Shown here in pieces: positions 43,239-52,330 of a stretch of 64,000 bases of DNA; position 1 is the first letter of the stretch; each line of letters begins with the position of its first letter. The stretch is taken from assembly GCF_002577195.1 (NCBI RefSeq), contig NZ_NULG01000007.1, forward strand, positions 124,001-188,000, in the 5' to 3' direction. The notes under the pieces are model-generated. The model did not search any database, had not been told where the DNA came from, and was given only the letters and a program-made list of their open reading frames with translations. The position numbers and the translations under genes are program-made. The stretch is from Bacillus sp. AFS041924 (GTDB taxonomy: Bacteria > Bacillota > Bacilli > Bacillales > Bacillaceae_G).

Positions 43239-44525
43239 TTATTTTATTACACCTTTTAATTTTTCTCCCGCTTCTTTAATAGCAGAATCTACGCTTTTTC
43301 CACCAACAGTCACATCATTAATTAACTTAGCAACTGCTCCTGAACTTGTAACATCACCCATTTTTAAGAAGTTCTTGTTATCAACAAGACCAAATACTTG
43401 AATGTTATCAAAAGCGCTTGCGATTTCAGTTGAAAGCTCACCAAATGAATTTACAACTTTATTTTCTTTATATTCTTTGCTTTCTGTTACTTCTTTATTT
43501 ACTGGTTGAGATCCACCTGGAGACATTAATACTAACTTCGTATTATTTTCAGGTTTCGCCATAAACTCTACTAATTTTTCTGCTGCAGCTTTTTGGTCAT
43601 CATCTAAACCAGAAGAAATCGTGTAAGCAGATACTGTTCCATAAACTGCTTTTGTTTTTTCAGTTGGAATTACAAATCCAATATTGTTTGTTTTACCTTC
43701 TTCATATACTGAAGGAAGAATATAAGTAGAATAAACAGCCATTGGAGCAGATCCATTCATGAAAGCATCTTTTACTTCTGTAACATCATTAGAACCTGGC
43801 ATTGTATATTTTGATAATTCTTTATAGTAGTTTAAAGCTTCTTTCATTTCAGGTGTATTTAATGTTAAATCACCTTTGCTATCGAACATATTTGCATTGT
43901 TTGATAAAGCGAATTGTGAGAAGGCTTGTTCAGAAAAACCACCTTCAGCAGTTGGAATTGCAATACCGTATTTTTTACTTCCACTATTCGTAAATGCCTT
44001 TGCAATCTTTAAAACATCATCCCAATTTTTAGGTTCTGCGAATCCTTTGTCAGCAAGCATTTGCTTGTTATACCAAATTCCTTGTACCCAACCACTAATT
44101 GGAACACCAGTATAGTTTTTGCCGTCCTCAGTTTTTAAAAGCTTTAACGCACCTTCATAATACTTATCTTCTCCAACTTTAGAGATAATTGATTTAACTG
44201 CATCTTTATCAATTAATTCGTCCTTGTCCATAACTTTTGCATAGTCTTGTCCAACTTCAATAACCGCTGGAAGCTTGCCTGAGCTTGCCAAAGTTACAAC
44301 TTTCGTATTGTAAGAATCTTCCTCAACTGGAACTTGCTTTACTGTAATATTTGGGTTTACTTTTTCAAATTTAGAAATTAAATCAGTAATTACTGCTAAT
44401 CTCTCTTGTTCAACAGAAGAATGCATAAATTCAATCGTTACTTTACCATTCTCTTTTTTCCCACCACACGCTGTTAATCCAACAGCTAACATTAAAACTA
44501 AGAACATACTTAATACTTTTTTCAC
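43239..44525 (-). CDS. ycjN: Extracellular sugar-binding lipoprotein
   Basis: The 428-residue family-1 solute-binding protein has a lipoprotein signal ending LTACGGK (lipidated Cys), then VTIEFMHSSVEQERLAVITDLISKFEKVNPNITV, and VPISGWVQGIWYNKQML typical of CUT1 binding proteins. GTG start with GGAGGCAG. It delivers the glucoside to the YcjOP-type permease. Confidence 0.92.
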   Translation of the reverse strand: MKKVLSMFLVLMLAVGLTACGGKKENGKVTIEFMHSSVEQERLAVITDLISKFEKVNPNITVKQVPVEEDSYNTKVVTLASSGKLPAVIEVGQDYAKVMDKDELIDKDAVKSIISKVGEDKYYEGALKLLKTEDGKNYTGVPISGWVQGIWYNKQMLADKGFAEPKNWDDVLKIAKAFTNSGSKKYGIAIPTAEGGFSEQAFSQFALSNNANMFDSKGDLTLNTPEMKEALNYYKELSKYTMPGSNDVTEVKDAFMNGSAPMAVYSTYILPSVYEEGKTNNIGFVIPTEKTKAVYGTVSAYTISSGLDDDQKAAAEKLVEFMAKPENNTKLVLMSPGGSQPVNKEVTESKEYKENKVVNSFGELSTEIASAFDNIQVFGLVDNKNFLKMGDVTSSGAVAKLINDVTVGGKSVDSAIKEAGEKLKGVIK

Positions 44526-44537
44526 TTGTTCTGCCTC

Positions 44538-46220
44538 CTATTTTAAAGGTTTTAACCAAAGGAATTCATATGGATTTAAAGTAATGTTTTCATTAAATTC
44601 TTCAACATTTCCCGTAATAATATTCATAAATTTTCCGTTTAAATCGCAGTTCGCTTGCTCATTTGATAGGTTATGAAGAATTACAACACTATCCTCTTCA
44701 TTAACACGTTTGATCGCAAATACATTTTCATTTACTTCAAGTACTTCCATTTTTACATCAGGATTAAATAGTTTTTCCTCTTTACGTACTTGGATAATTT
44801 TTGTAAGTTCTGTGAAAACTTTATTTCTTAATGAACCTTCTTCCATTAATTCCTTTTCAATCGTATCAAGTGCATATTTTTGACGATTAATTGAGCGATT
44901 CATTCCAGTTTTTTCAACACCCGCATAATCATTTCTAGAACCTAACATACTTTGGATGTAAATAGCCGGTACACCTTGGAATGTTAATAAGATTGAATGC
45001 GCTAACAAGAATCTTTTTACTCTTATATCATCACTTGTAGATTGTTTATTTAAAGCATCTAAATAAGTTACATTTATTTCATATGGACTTTCTGTGCCAT
45101 CTGAATTTTTCTTATAATTTACTAATGCTCCTTCTACCTTTAAATCTTCTACTAACGAAAGAATTTCTTCTTCATGGATAATTCCACGAATCGGATTTAA
45201 ACCAATTCCATCATGTGAAGCTAAGAAGTTGAAAAAAGTTGTATCTTTTCCAGAACCTTCTAGATTTTTTGCCCAATTTGTTAATACACTACCATTCCCT
45301 TTATGAAGTGAATATAAAACTAATGGAGGTAGTGGAAATTGGTAAACCATATGTGCTTCATCATGTCCGTTACCAAAGTAAGAAATATTATCTAAATGAG
45401 GAACATTCGTTTCAGTAATCATTACTGTACCCTTAGCTGCTTCATCTAATAAATCACGGAATAATTTAACGATTTCATGTGTTTTTTCAAGATGGATACA
45501 TGAAGTACCAACTTCTTTCCACATATATCCTACTGCATCAAGTCTTACATATTCCGCTCCTTGTTCAAGGTAAAATAGTAAAACATCAATCATATCTAGT
45601 AAAACTTGTGGATTACTAAAATTTAAATCAATTTGGTCATCACTAAATGTTGTCCAAATGTATTTTTCCTCACCATTCGCTAATTTAAACTTTGATAGCA
45701 ATGGAAGTGCTCTAGGTCTAGTTACTGAGCTTAAATCAACTGAAGGATCCATATCAATGAAATAGTCTTGATATTTTGGATCGCCGTTTAAGTATCCTTG
45801 GAACCATTCACTCTTACTTGAGATATGATTACATACATAATCAAACATTATTCTTGCTGATTTTGATAAGCTCTCGATATGTGACCAATCGCCTAATTCT
45901 GGATTTACTTTTTTATAATCAACTACTGAAAAACCATCATCAGATGTATAAGGATAAAAAGGCAAAATATGAACAAGTTCAAATTTATTTGCTAAATGTT
46001 CATCAAACATTTTTTTAAATGTTTCTAATGTTGGTTTCCCCTCTTCTTGGAACTGATCACCGTAAGTAATTAAAACTACATCTGACTCGTCCCAATTTTG
46101 TTTTCTTTTTTTCGTAATTTTTATTTTAGCTTCTTCAATGCGATTTACGATTGCACTATAAAGTTGATCAATTTCTTTGTTTTCATAAATATAGGCTAAT
46201 CTTTCTTTAATTTTACTCAT
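44538..46220 (-). CDS. ycjM: GH13_18 phosphorylase, probably glucosylglycerate phosphorylase
   Basis: The 560-residue retaining phosphorylase of the sucrose-phosphorylase subfamily has regions HILPFYPYTSDDGFSVVDYKKV, FDYVCNHIS, VRLDAVGYMWKEVG (nucleophile Asp), MITETNVPH (acid/base Glu) and FFNFLASHDGIGLNPIRGI. E. coli YcjM, at the same place, is a glucosylglycerate phosphorylase. The glycerate kinase in this operon supports the same substrate here, but sucrose phosphorylase cannot be excluded from sequence alone. It is the first gene of the operon, ATG after AAGGAGGAATCTT, behind two LacI-type operators and a cre. Confidence 0.88.
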   Translation of the reverse strand: MSKIKERLAYIYENKEIDQLYSAIVNRIEEAKIKITKKRKQNWDESDVVLITYGDQFQEEGKPTLETFKKMFDEHLANKFELVHILPFYPYTSDDGFSVVDYKKVNPELGDWSHIESLSKSARIMFDYVCNHISSKSEWFQGYLNGDPKYQDYFIDMDPSVDLSSVTRPRALPLLSKFKLANGEEKYIWTTFSDDQIDLNFSNPQVLLDMIDVLLFYLEQGAEYVRLDAVGYMWKEVGTSCIHLEKTHEIVKLFRDLLDEAAKGTVMITETNVPHLDNISYFGNGHDEAHMVYQFPLPPLVLYSLHKGNGSVLTNWAKNLEGSGKDTTFFNFLASHDGIGLNPIRGIIHEEEILSLVEDLKVEGALVNYKKNSDGTESPYEINVTYLDALNKQSTSDDIRVKRFLLAHSILLTFQGVPAIYIQSMLGSRNDYAGVEKTGMNRSINRQKYALDTIEKELMEEGSLRNKVFTELTKIIQVRKEEKLFNPDVKMEVLEVNENVFAIKRVNEEDSVVILHNLSNEQANCDLNGKFMNIITGNVEEFNENITLNPYEFLWLKPLK

Positions 46221-46233
46221 AAGATTCCTCCTT

Positions 46234-46281
46234 GTGGTATCGCTCCCACAGAGATGTGAAATTTCCTTGGTACCGCTCCCA
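46234..46281 (-). promoter_or_regulatory. Two LacI-family operators of the ycj-like operon
   Basis: On the minus strand TGGGAGCGGTACCA (46268-46281) and TGGGAGCGATACCA (46235-46248) differ at one base and are 33 bp apart, about three helical turns. Both have the central CG typical of LacI-family sites. The first overlaps the expected transcription start and the second lies just before the ribosome site. The LacI gene at 46667 is the obvious partner. Confidence 0.82.
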
Positions 46282-46286
46282 CAATC

Positions 46287-46315
46287 AATATATTATAGAA
46301 AGCGCTTACTGTCAA
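46287..46315 (-). promoter_or_regulatory. Sigma-A promoter with cre site in the spacer (ycj-like operon)
   Basis: On the minus strand TTGACA (46310-46315) is 17 bp from TATATT (46287-46292). AGTAAGCGCTTTCT (46297-46310) in the spacer matches a CcpA cre element, so glucose repression should be strong. Confidence 0.85.
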
Positions 46316-46616
46316 TTTAAAAACTTTATGAAAATATGATATTTTTTTGAAAAATATGTCACATTAAACATTTTAATCATAGATTTAAAACAATCACTAT
46401 TCATATAAAGTTCTAACGATAGATAAGGTAACATTATTTACCTATCAGTATTTTGTCTATAGTCTTGACAAAAATAATAGAAAACTCGATACTATCATTT
46501 ATAATTACGAAAAATTTTCGTACTCGCTCCTAAATAAATTTATCTACAACACTATTTTAGTATAACTATACCCCTGCGTTTTATTCTTAAATAAAGAATC
46601 ATTTAAAAAATCAAAA

Positions 46617-46632
46617 ATGAAAACGTTTTTAT
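46617..46632 (+). promoter_or_regulatory. cre-like / LacI-family site upstream of the LacI gene
   Basis: TGAAAACGTTTTTA is a near-palindromic sequence with central CG, fitting the CcpA cre consensus, 36 bp before the LacI start codon. No TGGGAGCG-type site is seen here, so autoregulation by the local LacI is not evident. Confidence 0.6.
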
Positions 46633-46666
46633 GAAATAACTTCAGAAAACAAAGAGGAGAATACAA

Positions 46667-47686
46667 ATGGGCCCAACAATTTACGATATTGCTCGCGTGG
46701 CTAACGTTTCAAAGTCCACTGTATCTCGAGTACTTAATAATAAAGATAATATTTCAGAAGAAAGCCGTATACGAGTAATGAAGGCAATTGAAGAGTTAAA
46801 TTACCAACCTAATAAATTAGCTAGGGCTCTTACATCATCAGGCTTTGATGCAATCTTGGTAATGTCCCGTTCTACGAAAACAACTGCCGGAAACACGTTT
46901 TTCTCTGAAATTATTCACTCTATTTCAACGAGATCAGAAGTAGAAAATTTCGATGTCATTATCCAAACATCTAAAAATAGCAAAGATGAGTTAAATAAGT
47001 GTATCGAGAAGATTCGAGGGAAAATGATTAAAGGAATTCTAATGCTGAGTTCACCTGCAAATGAGGACTTTTTCAAAGAATTAGATAAATATAAAATTCC
47101 AGTAGTAGTTATTGGAAGAGTAGAAGGAAACTATCAACATATTTATTCAGTGGATACTGATAATTTTAATGATAGTTATCAATTAGTCCAACACTTAATC
47201 AATCAAGGACATACTGACATTGCATGTCTACATTCTTCTCTCGATTACCATGTATCAATTGACAGACTGGAAGGATATAAAAAATGTTTAATTGATAATG
47301 GAATTCCTCTTCGCCCTGATCGAATTATTGATAGTGGGTATACAATGGAAAGGGCATACGAAGTTTCAGAATCACTTTTGAAATCTAAAGATTTACCTAC
47401 AGCAATTTTTGCAATAGATGACCTGAAAGTGATTGGACTTTATAATACAACTGCAAAGTTAGGAATATCCATCCCGAAAGATGTATCAGTTATAGGATAT
47501 AATAATGGGATTTTTTCACCATTGTTCTCGCCACCTTTAACAGGGATTGAAATTCCTGTTATGAAGCTTGGTGAAATTGCTACAGACTTACTTTTTAAGC
47601 GAATAAAAAATGTACCTAAAAAATCAGAGCACATTATTGTTCCAACAAAGTTGGTCGAACGAAAATCAGTTGCAAAATTAAATTGA
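46667..47686 (+). CDS. ycjW: LacI-family transcriptional regulator of the ycj-like operon
   Basis: The 339-residue repressor has an N-terminal HTH (TIYDIARVANVSKSTVSRVLNNKDNISEESRIRV) with hinge helix YQPNKLARALTSS, then a periplasmic-binding-protein-like sugar domain (SVDTDNFNDSYQLVQHLINQGHTDIACLH). ATG after GAGGAGAAT. It is divergent from the ycjM-led operon, which has two matching operators, and is followed 22 bp later by beta-PGM. It corresponds in place to E. coli YcjW. Confidence 0.9.
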   Translation: MGPTIYDIARVANVSKSTVSRVLNNKDNISEESRIRVMKAIEELNYQPNKLARALTSSGFDAILVMSRSTKTTAGNTFFSEIIHSISTRSEVENFDVIIQTSKNSKDELNKCIEKIRGKMIKGILMLSSPANEDFFKELDKYKIPVVVIGRVEGNYQHIYSVDTDNFNDSYQLVQHLINQGHTDIACLHSSLDYHVSIDRLEGYKKCLIDNGIPLRPDRIIDSGYTMERAYEVSESLLKSKDLPTAIFAIDDLKVIGLYNTTAKLGISIPKDVSVIGYNNGIFSPLFSPPLTGIEIPVMKLGEIATDLLFKRIKNVPKKSEHIIVPTKLVERKSVAKLN

Positions 47687-47708
47687 TCGAATCTATGGAG
47701 GTATCATT

Positions 47709-48380
47709 TTGAAAAAACAAATTGAAGCATTTATTTTTGATTTAGACGGTGTAATTACTGATACTGCTGAATTTCATTATTTAGCGTGGAAAAAGTTAGG
47801 TGAAGACTTAGGAATTCCTTTTGATCGTGAATTTAATGAAACATTAAAAGGTGTAAGCCGAACAGATTCATTAGAAAGAATCCTAACGTTAGGAAACCGA
47901 CAAAATGATTTCACTGAAAGCGAAAAAAATGATTTAGCAACAAAAAAGAATGCACATTATGTGGAACTAATTCGCAATATATCTGAAAAAGACTTATTAC
48001 CCGGCATTGAATCATTTTTAAAGCAAATTAAAGAAGCTGGTATTAAAATTTCAATGGCATCTGCTTCAAAAAATGCATTAATGGTCGTTAAAGCTTTAGG
48101 CATTATTGATTATTTTGACCATATCGTTGACGCTGCAACAGTCATTAATTCTAAGCCAGATCCAGAAGTATTTTTAAAAGCTGCCGAAGCAGTTTCTGCT
48201 AAACCTGAGAACTGCATCGGTGTGGAGGACGCGGCAGCTGGTGTAGACGCGATTAACTCGGCTAATATGTTCTCAGTTGCGATTGGAGATGCTGCAATTT
48301 TAGGCCATGCTAACCTAGTTTTATCATCAACTGAAGAATTAGAACTTAATCGTATTATTGATAAGTATTTAACAGTTTAA
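47709..48380 (+). CDS. pgmB: Beta-phosphoglucomutase
   Basis: The 223-residue HAD-superfamily mutase has DLDGVITDTAEFHYLAWK (nucleophile Asp and acid/base Asp) near residue 10, the cap GVSRTDSLERIL, SASKNA and the metal block GVEDAAAGVDAINSA. It converts beta-glucose-1-phosphate to glucose-6-phosphate and so completes the GH65 phosphorylase route (YcjU in E. coli). The TTG start lies 7 bases after GGAGG. Co-transcribed with the LacI regulator. Confidence 0.94.
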   Translation: MKKQIEAFIFDLDGVITDTAEFHYLAWKKLGEDLGIPFDREFNETLKGVSRTDSLERILTLGNRQNDFTESEKNDLATKKNAHYVELIRNISEKDLLPGIESFLKQIKEAGIKISMASASKNALMVVKALGIIDYFDHIVDAATVINSKPDPEVFLKAAEAVSAKPENCIGVEDAAAGVDAINSANMFSVAIGDAAILGHANLVLSSTEELELNRIIDKYLTV

Positions 48381-48411
48381 TACCAAAGTAGCATTTTGAT
48401 TAATTAATAAT

Positions 48412-48457
48412 AAAAAACGAAAACCTAATTTTCATTTTCTAGGTTTTCGTTTTTTTA
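48412..48457. terminator. Bidirectional terminator between pgmB and bioB
   Basis: AAAAAACGAAAACCTA / TAGGTTTTCGTTTTTT is a perfect 16-bp stem with a 12-nt loop serving both convergent genes. Confidence 0.9.
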
Positions 48458-49480
48458 TTATGAGAATATCTTTTCTTGTTTTCCAACCAACTCAATCTCA
48501 AACCCCAAATCTTCTAGCATTGCATGGTCACTATTTGTTTCCTGCCCCTCCGTTGTCAAATAATCACCTATGAAAATACTATTTGCCACATAAAGTCCAA
48601 GTGGCTGTAAACTACGCAGATTTACTTCACGTCCTCCAGAAATTCGAATTTCTTTCGTTGGATTAATGAATCGGAAAAGTGCCAACACTTTTAAACAATA
48701 ACGTGGATTTAATTCGTTCACGCCTTCTAGTTTCGTTCCATTAATAGCATGTAAAAAGTTTACCGGAATGGAGTCTGCATCTAATAATCGTAATGACCTC
48801 GCGATTGAAATAACATCTTGTTTCGTTTCCTTCATCCCAATAATTGCTCCTGAACATGGAGATATACCTGACTGTTTAACTTTCTCAACCGTATCTATGC
48901 GATCCTGATATGTATGGGTTGTTGTTATATAATTATGATGCTCCGCTGAAGTATTTAAATTATGATTATATCGATCAACACCTGCTTCTTTCAGTTCACT
49001 AGCTTGATGATCCTTAATAAGCCCTAAGCAGGCACATACTTTCAAACCGTATAATTCTTTAATTTCCTTAACTGCATCTGTAACAACATTTACATCCCTG
49101 TTTGTCGGTCCACGTCCACTTGCAACAATACAATATGTACCTGCCTTTAAATCAAAGGCACGCTTTGCACCATCAAGAATTTCTTCTTTAGATAGAAAAG
49201 GATATTTCTCAATAGGTGCACTAGAAATTGAAGATTGGGAACAATAGCCGCAATCCTCAGGACAATAACCACTTTTAGCATTAATGATCATATTTAGTTT
49301 AACTTTTTTTCCATAATAATGTTTCCTAATAATAAATGCACCTTGTAAAAGTGAAAGTAAGTCATCATCTTCACATGTTAATATGCTTAATGCTTCTTCG
49401 TCTGAAATTTCTTTACCTAAAATAACTTCATGTGCCAAATTAGTCCAATTCACCTTGAATCGCTCCTGTTCATTTATCAT
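48458..49480 (-). CDS. bioB: Biotin synthase
   Basis: The 340-residue radical-SAM enzyme inserts sulfur into dethiobiotin. The CxxxCxxC cluster motif is in SGYCPEDCGYCSQS; other blocks are YNHNLNTSAEHH, PCSGAIIGM, PVNFLHAINGTKLEG and the Arg-containing RISGGREVNLR that binds the second cluster. The start overlaps the bioD stop by 4 bases (ATGA). Last gene of bioYDB. Confidence 0.97.
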   Translation of the reverse strand: MINEQERFKVNWTNLAHEVILGKEISDEEALSILTCEDDDLLSLLQGAFIIRKHYYGKKVKLNMIINAKSGYCPEDCGYCSQSSISSAPIEKYPFLSKEEILDGAKRAFDLKAGTYCIVASGRGPTNRDVNVVTDAVKEIKELYGLKVCACLGLIKDHQASELKEAGVDRYNHNLNTSAEHHNYITTTHTYQDRIDTVEKVKQSGISPCSGAIIGMKETKQDVISIARSLRLLDADSIPVNFLHAINGTKLEGVNELNPRYCLKVLALFRFINPTKEIRISGGREVNLRSLQPLGLYVANSIFIGDYLTTEGQETNSDHAMLEDLGFEIELVGKQEKIFS

Positions 49481-50157
49481 TTCGTCAATAATTGTTGAAT
49501 TTCAATAATATTTTCTTCTGTAAAAAAGTCCGACTGTTCCGGTATGACTCCTAGAATGTTTTGTCCAGTTAATTTTTCTAGCATCATTAAATTATCTTTT
49601 TCCATGTCATTCATGGTCGATGGTACGTTATTAATTAATAAGCCTAAAATATTAATTTGGTGCGACATCAAATACTCAGTTGTTAAAACTGTATGATTAA
49701 TCGTTCCTAGCCTTAATGTAGTAACAAGAATTACAGGTAGATTTAATAGCTTTATTAAATCAATCGTCCCAAAATTTTCTTTTATCGGAACTGCAACTCC
49801 ACCGGCACCTTCAACAAAAACAACATCATGCTTGTCTTCTAATTGCTTATATTTTTCTAAAATAACTTGCTCATCGATAAAGACATTTTCTAGTTTACTA
49901 GCTAAATGTGGTGAAACGGGTGTTTTAAGCGTGTATGAATTGTAATAATGATCGTCTTCTGAAAGCGTTAATTTTTCTTTATAAAACGCTACATCCTCAC
50001 CTATAAATCTATTATCTATATTAACTACTCCACTCTGAATTGGCTTATAAGGAATTGCATCAATTCCTTTTCTTTGCAGGCAAGATACCATTTGAGTAGT
50101 TACATAGGTTTTCCCAATATTTGTATCAATTCCAGTAACAAAATATCCTTTCCCCAT
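49477..50157 (-). CDS. bioD: Dethiobiotin synthetase
   Basis: The 226-residue enzyme closes the ureido ring of dethiobiotin with CO2 and ATP. It has the P-loop FVTGIDTNIGKTYVT, YKPIQSGV, and VEGAGGVAVPI. A frame extension to 50199 runs into bioY; the AGGTGG site inside the end of bioY precedes ATG 50157, one base after the bioY stop, so that start is chosen. Confidence 0.96.
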   Translation of the reverse strand: MGKGYFVTGIDTNIGKTYVTTQMVSCLQRKGIDAIPYKPIQSGVVNIDNRFIGEDVAFYKEKLTLSEDDHYYNSYTLKTPVSPHLASKLENVFIDEQVILEKYKQLEDKHDVVFVEGAGGVAVPIKENFGTIDLIKLLNLPVILVTTLRLGTINHTVLTTEYLMSHQINILGLLINNVPSTMNDMEKDNLMMLEKLTGQNILGVIPEQSDFFTEENIIEIQQLLTK

Positions 50158-50158
50158 C

Positions 50159-50731
50159 TTAAGCAGCCACCTTTTTTTCATTGTCTCTAGCTTTAGCAAA
50201 ATGAGAATATAGGCGCACTGCCAATACTCCTCCTAAAACAGCAAGTAATAAATCTTGACCAATGCTATATACCAGCCCCATCATTAGAACCTTTTCGACT
50301 GAAACAGGACTATCTAACCAAGTATTTAAAGAAAGATATACATATGTAATGCCTAAAATATAAACAATCATTAACCCGACTACATTCGCAAAAATATAAT
50401 GTTTAAGCTTCGGTTCTTTCGTTTTTTCTATTATGTATCCAATGACAAATGCTCCAATGATGAAGCCTATTAAATAGCCGAATGTTGGCTTTAATACATA
50501 TTCAGGTCCACCACCTGAAGCAAATACTGGTATCCCAATTAATCCAATTCCTACATACAGTATTTGACTCATCATCCCTCTTTTACTTCCTAAAAGATTG
50601 CCGGCTAAAAATACAAAAAGTATTTGAAGCGTAAACGGAATCACTGGTAAGGGAATCTTAATAAACGCCCCAATCGATGTTAATGAGGCAAATAATGATA
50701 TTACTGTTAAAGATAAAGTCCTATTTTGCAT
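50159..50731 (-). CDS. bioY: Biotin ECF transporter substrate-binding protein BioY
   Basis: The 190-residue integral membrane protein has about six helices, with the BioY pattern LTSIGAFIKIPLPVIPFTLQILFVFLAGNLLGSKRG, GGPEYVLKPTFGYLIGF and GQDLLLAVLGGVLAVRL. It takes up biotin with shared ECF ATPase/T subunits encoded elsewhere. First gene of bioYDB, divergent from bioA, with the BirA-like operator in between. Confidence 0.95.
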   Translation of the reverse strand: MQNRTLSLTVISLFASLTSIGAFIKIPLPVIPFTLQILFVFLAGNLLGSKRGMMSQILYVGIGLIGIPVFASGGGPEYVLKPTFGYLIGFIIGAFVIGYIIEKTKEPKLKHYIFANVVGLMIVYILGITYVYLSLNTWLDSPVSVEKVLMMGLVYSIGQDLLLAVLGGVLAVRLYSHFAKARDNEKKVAA

Positions 50732-50818
50732 AGAATTCCCCCTATTAATTTATAAGTTTGACAAACTAGCAAAATTTGACAAACTCACAAAATTAAATTA
50801 ACATGCAATTAAAATATA

Positions 50819-50847
50819 TGTCAACCTTTGTTGTATTTTGGTTAACA
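50819..50847. promoter_or_regulatory. BirA-like biotin operator between bioY and bioA
   Basis: TGTCAACC-N13-GGTTAACA is an inverted repeat close to the Bacillus BirA consensus (TTGTTAACC-N14/15-GGTTAACAA), 28 bp upstream of the bioA start. TTGACA at about 50778 with a -10-like TAACAT 17 bp later could be the bioA promoter. Two TTTGACAAAC copies 21 bp apart near bioY may be a second, weaker site. Confidence 0.75.
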
Positions 50848-50874
50848 TATAATTCAAGGGGGATAACATTATTT

Positions 50875-52233
50875 ATGAATCAAGAACTCTATCAAGAATT
50901 ATCTTCAAAAAATAAACAATACCTTTGGCATCCTTTTACTCAAATGAAAGATTATATAAACGAAGATCCACTGATTATTTCACATGGAAAAGATAGAAAG
51001 TTATATGATGTATTGGGGAATGAATATTATGATGGGGTCTCCTCTATTTGGTTAAATGTTCACGGTCATAATATCCAGGAATTAAATAAAGCGATTAATG
51101 AGCAGTTAGAAAAGGTTGCCCATTCTACACTTTTAGGTATGGCCAATATACCTGCGATTCTTTTAGCAGAGAAGCTAGTTGATATTTCTCCTAATGGCTT
51201 AGAAAAGGTTTTTTATTCTGACTCGGGGGCTACTTCTGTAGAAATCGCTATAAAAATGGCCTATCAGTATTGGAGAAACATCGGTAAACCCGATAAAAAT
51301 ACTTTTGTTACGATGAAGGAAGCGTATCACGGAGATACAATTGGGGCAGTTTCCGTAGGAGCAATTGATTTATTTCATCAGGCGTATAATGAGCTACTAT
51401 TTCCGAGTATAAAAGTTTCCTATCCACATCTTTACCGATCTAAATATGTGGGTAATGAAATAGAAATTAGGGATGCCTATTTAAAAGAGGTAGAAGATTT
51501 ATTTATCGAAAAAGCTAATTCAATTGCAGCATTAATACTCGAACCTATTGTTCAAGGAGCAAGCGGTATTATTGTTATGCCAAAAGGATATTTAAAAGCC
51601 GTACGGGAATTATGTATAAAATATGATGTATTACTTATCGCTGACGAGGTCGCAACAGGTTTTGGTCGTACTAGTAAAATGTTTGCTTGTGATTTAGAAG
51701 GAGTTACGCCTGATATTTTGACTTGCGGAAAAGGTTTAACTGGTGGGTACTTACCGGTGGCAGCAACATTAACAACAAACAGAATCTATGAAGCTTTTTT
51801 AGGTACATACGAAGAGCAAAAAACTTTCTTTCATGGACATAGTTATACCGGTAATCCGCTTGGATGTGCAGTAGCATTAGCAAATTTAGATTTATTTAAG
51901 AACACTCAATTATTAGAACATGTTGAAAAGATTTCAACTTATGTAAAAGAGAAACTGATGAAATTTAATGAATTAAAACATGTTGGAGATATACGTCAAA
52001 GTGGCTTGATGATTGGAATTGAACTAGTAAAATCAAAGGATTCAAAAGAAGCTTTCCATTGGAATGAGCGAATTGGTGTGCAAGTAACGAAAAGAGCAAA
52101 GGAACTCGGTTTACTTACCCGTCCACTTGGAAATGTTATTGTATTTATGCCGCCATTAGCATCAAAGGAATCGGAGCTTGAGGAAATGTTGGACATTCTG
52201 TATCGAGCTATTTCCGACATTACGGAATCGTAA
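50875..52233 (+). CDS. bioA: Adenosylmethionine-8-amino-7-oxononanoate transaminase
   Basis: The 452-residue PLP enzyme makes diaminopelargonate from KAPA with SAM as amino donor. It has YLWHPFTQMKDY, the DAPA-specific start, then GVSSIWLNVHGH, VFYSDSGATSVEIAIKMAYQYW, LIADEVATGFGRT and the PLP-lysine block LTCGKGLTGGYLP. An upstream in-frame start at 50803 would run through the BirA operator and is rejected; ATG 50875 lies 12 bases after GGGGGAT. bioF and bioW/bioC are not in the window. Confidence 0.95.
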   Translation: MNQELYQELSSKNKQYLWHPFTQMKDYINEDPLIISHGKDRKLYDVLGNEYYDGVSSIWLNVHGHNIQELNKAINEQLEKVAHSTLLGMANIPAILLAEKLVDISPNGLEKVFYSDSGATSVEIAIKMAYQYWRNIGKPDKNTFVTMKEAYHGDTIGAVSVGAIDLFHQAYNELLFPSIKVSYPHLYRSKYVGNEIEIRDAYLKEVEDLFIEKANSIAALILEPIVQGASGIIVMPKGYLKAVRELCIKYDVLLIADEVATGFGRTSKMFACDLEGVTPDILTCGKGLTGGYLPVAATLTTNRIYEAFLGTYEEQKTFFHGHSYTGNPLGCAVALANLDLFKNTQLLEHVEKISTYVKEKLMKFNELKHVGDIRQSGLMIGIELVKSKDSKEAFHWNERIGVQVTKRAKELGLLTRPLGNVIVFMPPLASKESELEEMLDILYRAISDITES

Positions 52234-52330
52234 TCAAAAACGAAAATAGTTTTTGCCTTCTCTGTTTCCAGGCTTACAAAGACTTTGATTTCTTTTACAT
52301 GGATTTTTTAAATACTTACCTAGAGTGACC

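Noticed and set aside
50803..50874. N-terminal extension of bioA by 24 codons
   Set aside because: It would translate through the BirA operator and the expected promoter and lacks a ribosome site.
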